Shown: piece by piece, positions 8,238 through 18,400 of the stretch
Layout of the letters: each line of letters begins with the position of its first letter
Numbering within the stretch: the stretch's first letter is position 1
Assembly: GCA_021779095.1 (NCBI GenBank)
Contig: JAJYBI010000006.1
Span: 1-64,000 of the forward strand
From: Deltaproteobacteria bacterium
GTDB taxonomy: Bacteria; Desulfobacterota; Desulfuromonadia; Geobacterales; JAJYBI01
Direction of reading: 5' to 3'
Length of the DNA: 64,000 bases
Program-made: the position numbers and the translations under genes
Notes under the pieces: model-generated
Databases searched by the model: none
The model's input: the letters and a program-made list of their open reading frames with translations, nothing else
What the model was told of the DNA's origin: nothing

Positions 8238-11200
8238 ATGAAACATCGCCTGCTGAACTACATACGCACGGTCCGCATCGGTCGCCTCCTGCTTCGCACC
8301 TCCCTTGCCGCTCTCGTCGTCCTGCTCCTCCTGGCGGGGGTGATCGCGGCGCTGCCGGCCATCGTCTCCCTCCCGTCGGTCCAGGCCAAACTCCGACGGT
8401 CGCTGGCAACGTCGCTCAAGCGGCCGGTCTCCTGGACGGCGCTGACCGTTTCATGGCGCGACGGGCTGGCGCTCAGGGGGCTCATCCTGGGGGACGGTCC
8501 GGCCCCCCTTATCCGGAGTTCCGTAGGGGATCTGAAGTTCGTCCCCCGCGTCGCCTACCTGCACGGCCGGCCCCGGGTCGACCTGCTCCTGCGGGTCGAT
8601 GGCGTTAGCGCCGACCTGGCCCCCGGCCCCCCGAAACCGCCGCCGGCACAACCGGCCAGAGACCCGCTGACCGCCATCGCCAAGGCGATCCAGCAACTGG
8701 AGGCGATGGACAAATCCCTGCCGCTGGACCTGGGACTGCAGGTGGCAATCGGGCCGCTGCACCTCAAGTTCCGTGATCCGAAAACCGGCCGGACGCTGGT
8801 CCTGGACCGGGGCGATATCCGGCTCGCCATGCCGTCCCTGGCGGACCGGCCGATCACCGCGGGCGTTCGCGGCGACCTGACGGTGGACGGAAGAACGCTG
8901 GAGGGGCTGTCGCTCTCGGCGGAGATCAAGGATCTCGTCGCCGCGCATCGCATCCGTCCGGCCGGTGCACAGCTGGCGGTCACGGCCACGCTCCCCGGCG
9001 GAACGCTGACGGTGGATGGCGGGCTGCTGGAGCGGGACGGCATCCGCACCCGCCTCCGGCTCGACCTCCCCCGGCTGACGGCGGCGGCCGGGCCGCTCCT
9101 GCCGCCGGCGACACCGCGGGTGCAGGGGGCCGTTACGCTGAACCTGCACGCAACGGTCGACAAGAGGCAGGATCTCCACGCGGACGCGGCATTGACCGGC
9201 ACCCGCCTCGCCCTGAGCGGCGGGCGACTGAAAGGGGGGCGGATCGGGCCGCTGGAGCTGCAGCTGCACCAGAAAATCGCCTCCGACCACCGGCGGCAGC
9301 AGGTGCGCTTCACGGGCGGCAGGCTCAACATCGGCACAATGCTGGATGCGGGGTGGGAGGCAACCGTGGACCGGCCCGCCAGCAAGGACCGGGACCTCAG
9401 TGCCCGGCTCGGCCCGGTGCGGGTCGATCTCAGACAGGCGCTGGCCCTGGCCGGGCCGCTCCTGACCAAGCCGCTGCCGGTCACGGAGCTGGCCGGGGAG
9501 CTGCGGCTGCAGGAACTCACGGCCCGGCTGCAGGGACGCTCAAAGGGCGAGGTCAGGGTTTCGGGGCTTGCACTTGAGCTGCCCCATGCGCGCATCAAAC
9601 AGGCGAAGGGCGGATTGACCGTCGACGGTGTGCAGGCCAGGGTCGAACAGGCGGTCATGCCACTGGAGGCGATGCGGCCGACCCGCGTCGATGCTGCGCT
9701 CGCCTGGAGCGCGAAGCGCTGCGTTCTCAGCGGCAGGCAACCGGTCGTGCTGGACGGCATGAACGGCGGTGCGCAGGCCAGTATCACGGATCTGGACCTG
9801 CGGAGTCGCTCGCCGCGCAGGGTAAGCGCCCGGCTCGACCTGACACAGACGCTGGCGCTTGAGCAGGCCGACCTGGGGCCGCGGCTGACCGTCAGTAAGG
9901 TGCATGAGCAGCTCGCGGCCCGGGCCGAGGCAACGGAGTCCGGCGAGATCCAGATCAGCCTGCCGGAACTGCGACTCTCCGCCGGCAGCGTGAAGGCGGC
10001 CGCCGCCGGCAAGAATCTTCCGCCGCTGCCGGTCGACGCCCTGGTCACCGCCGCGGGCATCCGGCTTCCTGCCGTCAAAGGGACAACCCCGTCAATGGAG
10101 CGCGCCAGCGTCACCCTCAAGAGCGGCGCGGCCCTGCAGCTGGCTGGCACCGGTTCCCTTGCGGGCGGCACAGGGACCACCACCGGCACCCTCCGGGTGG
10201 ACCTGGACCGGGCCCTGCCGCTGGCCGCACCGTTCCTTCCCAAGGGCGCCTCTGCCGGCGGGATCACGAGCCTCGCCTGGAGTCTGGCGGCGCCGGTGGG
10301 GATCAAACCGCCTGCCCGGGAGAAGAACCCGCTCCGGCTGGCCCGGGCTGCCCTGGGACTGCTGGAGCGGGGTGACCTGACCCTGACCCTGGCGAACCGA
10401 AGGCTCGTCTGGCCCCTGGCCAGCGGCAAGCTGACCCTGGCCGAGCTGCGCACCTCCCGGCCGGTGCGGCTGGTGCTGCCGGCGAAGGGGAGTACGATCC
10501 AGGCCGGAGGGGAGATCGCCTTCAGTGGCCTGAGCGGGCTTCCCGGCGCCGGGGCAAAGCTGCCGCCCCAGGGCGGCACCCTCTCCCTGGATGGGGCGCT
10601 GAACAACTGGCAGAGCCTGGCGCTGCACGAAAAAATGCAGCTCCTGCCCCTCGGCCTCAGCCAGCAGGGTGAGGGGACGGTGGGGCGGCTCGACGCGCTC
10701 ATGGACCAGGACAAGCTCACGACAGCTCTGCTCCTGCAGCGGCTCGACGCCACCCTGACGACCGACGTGACGGCCCGCTTCCCCGCGACCCTGACCCCGG
10801 TACCCGGCGGGGTGGAGGTGGCCGGCACCGGGAACGTCGGGCTGCGCCTGAACCTGACAGGGGGCAAGAACCTGGCGGTCCACGCCACTGCCGCCACGCG
10901 CGACCTGGGGTTGAAGCTCAAGAACGGCACCACCGTGGAGGGGATGACCGCCGACCTCCTCTTCGACCGGACCTATGCCCTGGCCCGGGCAGCGGAGACC
11001 GGCTGGACACCGCTCTCCGCCTCGCTCGTGCGTCCCCTGCCGTTGCAAAGGGGCGCAACCGGCGCGGCCGAGCTGGCCAACCGGGTGCGGGAGGACCTGC
11101 GGGGGCAGGTGCAGGGGAGCCGCCGCTTCACCATTCGCCGTGTGACCCTGGCCGGTGCCAAGGTGCCGCTGGAGCTCACCGCCCTGGAGGGAGACCTGCT

Positions 11201-11840
11201 CCTGACCCCGGAGGAGATGGGGTTGAGTTTCTTCCAGACCGAGGCGCTGGGCGGGACCCTGCGGCTGCGGGGGATGCTCGACCTCAGGCCGGAGGTGCCG
11301 GCCCTTTCCACTGCCTGCTCCTTTTCCAACCTGGAGACGTTCCTGCTCCTCCCCCCCGACGTGCGACAGCGGAGCCGCACCAGGGGAGAAGAGACGGCGG
11401 TCACCGGCGAGCTCTCCCTGGACGCCCCGCTCGCCACCGGGCAGCGTGAGCTGCTGGAGGGGATCAGGATGCGGCTGAACCTGCGCCGGATCGGCCGGGA
11501 GACCCTGGAGCGGGCGCTCTTCTCCCTCGATCCGTACGAGCGGAACGAGCAGGTGGTGGCCCAGCGCAAACTGCTGCGCAACGGCAACCTGAACTGGCTG
11601 CGGGCCGGTACCCTGGACGGCTCCTTCAGCCTGGAGGGTGAGGTGCAGGTGAAGGGGATCAACGTCACCCTGCCGCCAGTGGAGCGGATCCGGCTCGCGG
11701 AGATGCCGCTCAAGAAACAGATGGCCACGACCCTCTCCGGCATACAGAAGCTGCGCAGGCTGCTGGACCTGGTGCGGGCGGACACGATCAAGATAAGCCC
11801 CGAAGGGAAGATCTCCCTGACGAGGAGGAACAATGAATAA
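8238..11840 (+). CDS. AsmA/YdbH-like intermembrane protein
   Basis: 1,200-residue protein with one N-terminal membrane anchor (about 20-46, LLRTSLAALVVLLLLAGVIA) followed by a very long beta-rich periplasmic part with many GxLxLxGxL-type strands. This fits the AsmA-like group (AsmA, TamB, YhdP, YdbH) whose members form lipid-conducting grooves bridging inner and outer membrane. The best clue to which member is the next gene: a DUF1318/YdbL-type lipoprotein overlapping by 8 nt, as in the enterobacterial ydbH-ynbE-ydbL operon. The YdbH assignment is therefore context-supported inference. It begins an operon that appears to include the CHAT giant. Confidence 0.75.
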   Translation: MKHRLLNYIRTVRIGRLLLRTSLAALVVLLLLAGVIAALPAIVSLPSVQAKLRRSLATSLKRPVSWTALTVSWRDGLALRGLILGDGPAPLIRSSVGDLKFVPRVAYLHGRPRVDLLLRVDGVSADLAPGPPKPPPAQPARDPLTAIAKAIQQLEAMDKSLPLDLGLQVAIGPLHLKFRDPKTGRTLVLDRGDIRLAMPSLADRPITAGVRGDLTVDGRTLEGLSLSAEIKDLVAAHRIRPAGAQLAVTATLPGGTLTVDGGLLERDGIRTRLRLDLPRLTAAAGPLLPPATPRVQGAVTLNLHATVDKRQDLHADAALTGTRLALSGGRLKGGRIGPLELQLHQKIASDHRRQQVRFTGGRLNIGTMLDAGWEATVDRPASKDRDLSARLGPVRVDLRQALALAGPLLTKPLPVTELAGELRLQELTARLQGRSKGEVRVSGLALELPHARIKQAKGGLTVDGVQARVEQAVMPLEAMRPTRVDAALAWSAKRCVLSGRQPVVLDGMNGGAQASITDLDLRSRSPRRVSARLDLTQTLALEQADLGPRLTVSKVHEQLAARAEATESGEIQISLPELRLSAGSVKAAAAGKNLPPLPVDALVTAAGIRLPAVKGTTPSMERASVTLKSGAALQLAGTGSLAGGTGTTTGTLRVDLDRALPLAAPFLPKGASAGGITSLAWSLAAPVGIKPPAREKNPLRLARAALGLLERGDLTLTLANRRLVWPLASGKLTLAELRTSRPVRLVLPAKGSTIQAGGEIAFSGLSGLPGAGAKLPPQGGTLSLDGALNNWQSLALHEKMQLLPLGLSQQGEGTVGRLDALMDQDKLTTALLLQRLDATLTTDVTARFPATLTPVPGGVEVAGTGNVGLRLNLTGGKNLAVHATAATRDLGLKLKNGTTVEGMTADLLFDRTYALARAAETGWTPLSASLVRPLPLQRGATGAAELANRVREDLRGQVQGSRRFTIRRVTLAGAKVPLELTALEGDLLLTPEEMGLSFFQTEALGGTLRLRGMLDLRPEVPALSTACSFSNLETFLLLPPDVRQRSRTRGEETAVTGELSLDAPLATGQRELLEGIRMRLNLRRIGRETLERALFSLDPYERNEQVVAQRKLLRNGNLNWLRAGTLDGSFSLEGEVQVKGINVTLPPVERIRLAEMPLKKQMATTLSGIQKLRRLLDLVRADTIKISPEGKISLTRRNNE

Positions 11841-12426
11841 CGCAATGAAATGGGGCCGGCTGGCCGCACTGCTTCTTGTGAGTGGCTGCACCCTGGCCAA
11901 GGTGGACGTGAACGTGGTGAGCGAGCGGACCTCCCTGGAGAACCAGGTGCTCGGCACCTACAACAGCCTGAACGAGGACCTGCTGCTGGTGGCATCGGTA
12001 CGGGGGGTCTCCCCCACCGGCCGGATCGAGGCGCCGCCGCGCCGCTCTCCGGAGCAGCAGGACGCGGTGAACGCCATGGAGACCATCGCCTTCCATGCCG
12101 ACGACCTGGATGCGTTCAAAAAACTCGGTTGGGTGGGCGAGAACAACCAGGGGCTCATCACCCCGTTCCCGAGGGAGGTCCCCAAGGGGCTCTCCAAGGA
12201 GATGCAGGAGTTCGCCCGGCTGTACAACGACGACGAGTTCAAACAGGTGATCGACGAGGTGAACCAGTCCCGTGACGTGCTCATGCAGCGGGTGATCCAG
12301 ACCAACGAGAACTTCACCGCCAAGGACCTCCCCGCCATCCGCAGGGTGTTCGCCGGGATCAACCGCCAGAACAGCGCCCCGGGGACCAAGGTGCAGGGGG
12401 ACGACGGCACGTGGGGCGTGAAATGA
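11833..12426 (+). CDS. DUF1318 (YdbL-like) lipoprotein
   Basis: 197-residue predicted lipoprotein: signal sequence ending LLVSGC with the lipidated Cys near residue 19. The C-terminal half resembles YdbL/DUF1318: a long helix with VNQSRDVLMQRVIQ and a closing VQGDDGTWGVK. The segment just after the lipobox (TLAKVDVNVV) resembles YnbE, so this may combine the YnbE lipoprotein and YdbL chaperone roles of the E. coli YdbH bridge in one chain; that is inference. The ATG has an AGGAGGAAC site and overlaps the end of the AsmA-like gene by 8 nt, implying translational coupling. Confidence 0.72.
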   Translation: MNNAMKWGRLAALLLVSGCTLAKVDVNVVSERTSLENQVLGTYNSLNEDLLLVASVRGVSPTGRIEAPPRRSPEQQDAVNAMETIAFHADDLDAFKKLGWVGENNQGLITPFPREVPKGLSKEMQEFARLYNDDEFKQVIDEVNQSRDVLMQRVIQTNENFTAKDLPAIRRVFAGINRQNSAPGTKVQGDDGTWGVK

Positions 12427-15400
12427 GACGAGATAGAACATCTGAGACGTCTCGACAGCTTCCCCCTCCCTTGACGGGAGGGGGGCAGGGGGTGGGTGAA
12501 GCCGGACGTCTCCGACTTCGTGACACCCCCCCCCCCACCCTCGCCCTCCCCCGCCAGGGGGGAGGGGATCTCTTGCCGCGGCTTCGAGGCGTGGTTATAG
12601 CCATGCTTCTGCTGGCAAGCATCGCGACCGCCCACGCCACCCCCCTTTCCGACGACCTGCTGGCACCGGCGGCGCCGCGGCCGGCGCCCCGCACCCGGCC
12701 GGAGACAGCTCCGCGGCCGGCCATCTTCACCTCCCGTTCCGTGGTCTACGCCGCCCGCTCCGGCGACGGCAAATGGATCGCCACGGTGGAGAAGGGGGAC
12801 GCGGGTGACGAGCTCTGGCTCCAGCCGGCCGCCCCTTCGCAGGAGCTCCCCCGGCTGCTCCTCACCAGCCCGGTGCGGCTCTCCGCCCCGGCACTCAACC
12901 GGGACGGGAGCCTGCTCGCCTACGCCGACGCCCGGGACGACGTGAAGGGGGACATCTGGCTCCTCGACCTGGGCTCCGGGGCCAAGGAGCCGCGGCGGCT
13001 CACCGGACCGGAGGCGGCGGACGACGCGCCGGTCTTCACCGCCGACGGCACGGCCATCGTCTACCAGCGGCAGCTCCCCGGCGCCGACCGTCGGGAGCTG
13101 GTGCGGCTCGACTACCGCTCCGGGAAAAGCAGCGTCCTGCCGGTGGGGATCGATGCCGGCTTCGCCGCCCCGGCGCCGGACAGGGTCCGCTGGGTACTGG
13201 TCTCCCGGGGGGACGACCCGGGGGGCGACCTCTGGCTCTGGAACGAGCGGACCGGCCAGCGGCAGCAGCTCACCGCCGGCCCCGACCGCGACCTCTACCC
13301 GGCCTGGGAGCCGGACGGCACCATCCTCTTCACCCGTTTTTCCGCCGGAGCCGACGGTGCGAACGGCCAGATCTGGCGCCTGCGTCCCGGTGAAACGGGG
13401 AACGACGGCCGTCCCGCTCTCTTCCCGCTCACCGCCGGCACCATCCCGGCGGTGGCCCCGATCCCGACGGGGGACGGTTTCCTGTTCGTCGGGGGCGAGG
13501 GGGGCGGCGGCCAGCTCCTGTCGCTTCCGGCTTCCGGCGAGGTCCCGCGGCAGGCGAGCGTGGCGGCCCAGTGGGAGCTGGCACAGCGGATCATGGACCG
13601 CCAGCCCCCCGACCCGCCCCATGCCGGGCTGGCCGCCTGGCGCGTCCTGGCCCGTGAAGAGACACCCAGTCGGGAAGGGGCGTTGGCGGGAATCGCCCTC
13701 GGCCACTTAAGGGAAAAGGGGAACGACCCGGACGGTGCGGCCGCGGCCTACGGCGCCGTGGTCCGACGCTACGCCGCCTTCCCCGCAGAGGCCGCCCTGG
13801 CGGAGATCGCCCGGCTCCGGGTGACCACGGCCGAAACGTGCGCCGGGGAAAAGGACCCGGCGGTCCGCGCACGGCTCATCGGCGCGGCGACAGCCGCCAT
13901 GACCGCCGCCGTCCACGGCCAGGGAGGCGACCCGGCAGCCCGGGCGCTGGTGGACCGTGCCCGGCTTTTGACCGACTGCGGCGCCGGCGCCGCGGACCAG
14001 CTGGCCGCCACCCGTCTCCTGGAGCAGGCGCTTGCCGTTCCCGGTGTCTCCCGGCCGCTCCTGGCCGAGGCCGCCTACCGGCACGGGGCGCTCCTCGCCC
14101 GGCTGGAGAAGGGGGAGGGGGCGCTCAAGGCGCTCACGAGCGTGGCCCGCGACTACGGCGACCAGGAGGAGTGGGCAGAAGCGGCCATCGCCGTCATCCT
14201 GGACCAACTGGCCACGCCGGGGGAAGACGCCCGGACCGGCTACGCCGCCCTGGCCGAGCGATACCGCACGGAGCTGCCACGGCTCGCCATGGACGCCTGG
14301 AACCGGATCGGCGACCTCAACTATCGGGACAACGAGTGGGCGAAGGCGAAGGACGCCTACCGCACCGTGCTGGAGAAGTTCCCGCCGCTCCCCACCCCCA
14401 CGGCCGCGGCCCGCTTCGCCCTGGCCGAGATCCTCTACCGGGAGGAGCGGTACGCCGAGGCGACCGCCCTCTACGAGAAGGAGATGGCCGGCCGGCCCGA
14501 GGACGCACCCCTCTACCAGCTGGCGCGGGCCGCCTACATCCGCAAGACCCTGGCCGCCGGCGAGAGCCTCTACCGCACCGGCGAGGTCTCCGCGGCGCGG
14601 GCCACCTTCCTGGACCTGATCCGCTACGACGGCCGCAGCGTCGAGGCCCACCGGGGGTACATCAAGTCGGTGGCGGCCCAGGGGCAGGCGGCTGAGCTCC
14701 TGGCGCTCTACAACCGGCTCCTTGAGCGCTACCCGGACGACCCGGTCCTTCTTTATGCCTCCGGTCTGACCGAGACCTACCTGCCGGGGAAGGAGCACCT
14801 GCAGGCGGCGGACGCCCGGATCGCCCGGGCCGCCGAGCGGATGCCCGACTCCGAGTATCCCCCCCAGACCCGGGGCTACATCGCCGAGGTGATGGAGACC
14901 GTGCAGGGTGAGCGGGGGGGGCTGGAACGGGCCATGCAGTTCTACCGCCGCGCCTGGCTCCTGAACCGGGGCCGGGAGAACCCGGAAAACCGCGCCAACC
15001 TGGACCTGAACATCGGCAACATCGCGTTTCTCCTGGGGAGTAACGCCACCGCCTGGAGCCACTACCGGCAGCGGCTCGCCGCGGGCATCCCCTTCGACAA
15101 CGAGGAGACCGAGCTGATCTTCTACCGGCGCTACGCCGCCGTGGCGTTCCAGATGCACGAGAAGGAGGCCCCGATCACCGGCTACACCAAGGCGCTCAAT
15201 CTGGCGGAGGGGCGGCTCGTCCCGGCGCGGCCGCTGGAGCTCTTCGGCCGCCTGACCCGCCGGATCATCGAGCGGCTCTTCCAGGCGAAGGAGCTGAGCG
15301 GCGCGGCCATCAAGGCGCTGCAGGAGCAGCAGGAGATCAACGCCGAGCTCGAGCGGCTCGGAAGCACCGTGCCCGATGCGCCCCCCTCCGGCGGCTGGGA

Positions 15401-18400
15401 CCGGTTCGCCGGCGATCTTCAGCAGCAGCTGGCGCGGGAGCGGACGCTCCTGGACAATGCGCCGTCGTGGAACAGGGACGGGATGGAGCGCTTCGGTGCG
15501 GAGCTGCAGTCGCTCCTGAAACGGGCGCAGGAGAGCCTCGCCGACGTGCCCCGGCTGGTGGAAACTTGTGCCGAGCTGCACGACCGGCTGGGGCTGGCGC
15601 TCCTGGAGGCGGAGCGGTTCGGCCCGGCCCGTGAGCAGTTTGACGCTGCCTTCCGGCTGAACAGGGGGCTCGGCCGCACCGGCAACCTGGTGGCGAACCG
15701 CCGATCAAGCAGCATCGCCGCCTACCGGGAGGCCCAGGGAGCATCGGGCGGGGAGCGGCTGCGGCTTCTCAAACTGGCCCGGGACGGCTTCCGGGACGAG
15801 CTCTCCCTTGTCAAGGAGTACCCGCCGGAGCAGAAAAAACCCGTCACCCGCGGGGGCGGGCTCATCGCCATCAACGCCACCGTGGCGCTGAACAAGGCGG
15901 AGAGCACCCAGGCGGCCTACGGATTCTCCGCCGTGCAGGAGGAGCGGCTGGTGGAGACCTTCCTGGCCCGCATCCTCTCCGCGCTGGGGGAGCCGGCCGC
16001 GGCCGGGGAGCTGCTGCGGCAGCAGCTGGCGCGCTACCCGGCGGCAAACGACCGGATCAATGCCGGCGACCTGTACGGGGTCGGCCTTCTTACCCACCGC
16101 ACCGCCCACGTGGCCTACGCCCTGGGCGATCAGGCCGCGGCCGCCGAGGGTTTTCGCCGTTCCACCCTCCTGTCGCTCAAGGCGGGGAACCCGGTGAGCG
16201 CAATGCTGAACCTGGTGAACTGGGGCGAGCTGACGGCCACAGCCCCGGCCGACACGCTGGCCGACTTCCTGGCGCTGGAGGCCCGGACGGTGCAGCTGGC
16301 CGACTCCTACCGGGATACCCTCCCCCCCCTGGCCCTGGCCCGCTTCCACAACGATCTGGGGGCCATCCTCGCCCGCCGGGCCGGTGCGCTGCCGGCCGAC
16401 GGCAGCCGCCAGGCGCTCCTCTTCCGGGCGGTGGAGGAGTGGAGCCAGGCCCTGGCCACGGCGGATGAACGGAACGCCGGGGGGCACGCGCTCCAGCTCC
16501 TGCGGGCCGCGGTCCAGCTGAACCGGGGAGCGGTGCTGGCGGCTCTGGGGCTTACGGACGCCGCCGGTGCCGCCGACCGGAAAGCGTTGGACATCGCCCG
16601 CGCCGCCCGGGCCGACGGCTACGTCTGGCGGGCGTTGGCCGCGCTCGGCCGGTACGACGACGCCCTCAAGGCGCTGGACATGCTTTCCCCCACCGCCTGG
16701 GACGCGAGCCTGGGCGAGATCCGGCTCCGGTTCGCCCCCCGGCTCGCTGCAGTCGCCGCCACCGACCCGGAGGGGGCATTCGGCCTGTTGGAGCGGCTGA
16801 GCGAGCTGGAGCGGGTGCAGATCCTCGGCCGCTCGCTCCTTAAGCTGGACGACCCGGCGGTGCGAGAGCTCCTGGCGACGGCCGCGCCGCACCTGGCGGA
16901 GCTGGACCGGGTGCGGGACAGGCTCGCCGCGGCGAAGCAGGCGGACCGGGACTACCTGGAGCTCAGGCAGCGGCAGGAGCAGACCCTGGTCGACGGTCTC
17001 CTCGGGGCGAAGCTGGAGCGGCTCCCCGCCTTCTATGCTCAGGCGGGGACCGGCCTCCTCAAACTGGCCGCGGCGGGTGCGGCCCTAGAGGAGGCGACAG
17101 CCTCGGCTGCCCCGGCGGGCGACGAAGCGGCCGCCCGGGACCGGTTCACGACGCTTCTCGCCGGTTACCGGAAGGGGTGCGTCGCCGGCAGGGAGGGTAA
17201 TCTCTGCCGGGCCGTGACCCCGCAGCCGGTGGAGGCGGTGGACATCCTGGAGATGATGCCCGGCCGGACGCTCCTGCGCTTCACCGGGCTTCCCGACGGC
17301 CGCTGGCTCCTCTTCTCCCTCGGCGGGACAAAGGGGGTCACGGCGCAGACGGTGGACCGTTCCGAACTGGACAAGAGGCTGGCCGCCACGCCACCGGCCC
17401 TGGCCGCGTATGAGGAGCCGCAGGCCTTCGCCAACGCGCCGGTGGCGGGATGGTCCTTAAGCGCTACCCAGCTCTTCCGGAGCCTTACGGAGCGGCGTCC
17501 GTTCCGGCGGCTCGTGCTCGATCCGGCCGGCTGGTGGCCGGCGGGTGCGTCGTTTGCCAGGCTGCCGGCGGACAGACCGGAGACGCAGCTGGACTTCGCC
17601 CATACCCTGGTGCTCCCCGGCCGGGCCGGGCTCCTGCCCCAGGTGCCGTCGGAGCCGGGCAGGGGCGAGACCACGGCCCCCCTCTGGGAGGACGCAACCG
17701 GCGCGCGCCGGCCGCTCACAGACCTCGCCTCGGCCAACGGCATCTCCCTGGTGGTGGCGCCCCGGGCAGGACGCGATGCGGCCTACGGCCTCGGCCAGTT
17801 CCTGACCCTTGTCGGGGTGCCGACGCTCCTCCTGGCCGACGGTTCCGCCGCGGGACCGCCGGCGTTCGCCGCCGCCTACGGCACGGCATCCGTCGGGGCG
17901 GCGCGGGCAACGCTCCCGGCCGGCTGGCTGCTGGTCGGGGATACGGGACCGGACGCGGCCGAGGCGGCGCGGCTCGGCAAGCGCCAGTTTCTGGCCTACG
18001 GCAAGGAGGGGATACAGGCCCACAATGCCGGCCGCTACACCGAGGCGCTGGCACTCTTCGAGAACGCCCTCGCCATCACCGCCGAAAACCCGGACCTGGC
18101 CAGGTATCGCTCTACCCTGGAGCGGTACGCACGGGAGAGCGCCTACGCCGCCGGCGACACGGACAAGGCGATCCTCCACGCGGCGGCGCTCCTGAAGCTC
18201 ATAGCCAAGGAGAAGCCGTACTCGGCGGACCATGCCGACGCCTACCTGCGGCTCGGGCTCCTCCAGGGGCGGGCCGAGCAGTTCACCGAGGCGGCCGCCT
18301 CCCTCAAGGAGGCGGTGGGGATCTACGCCGACCTGGGGCTTGCCAGGGAGCAGGCATCGGCCCTGGCCGACTTCGGCGTGGTGATGGAGAACGCGGTGCG

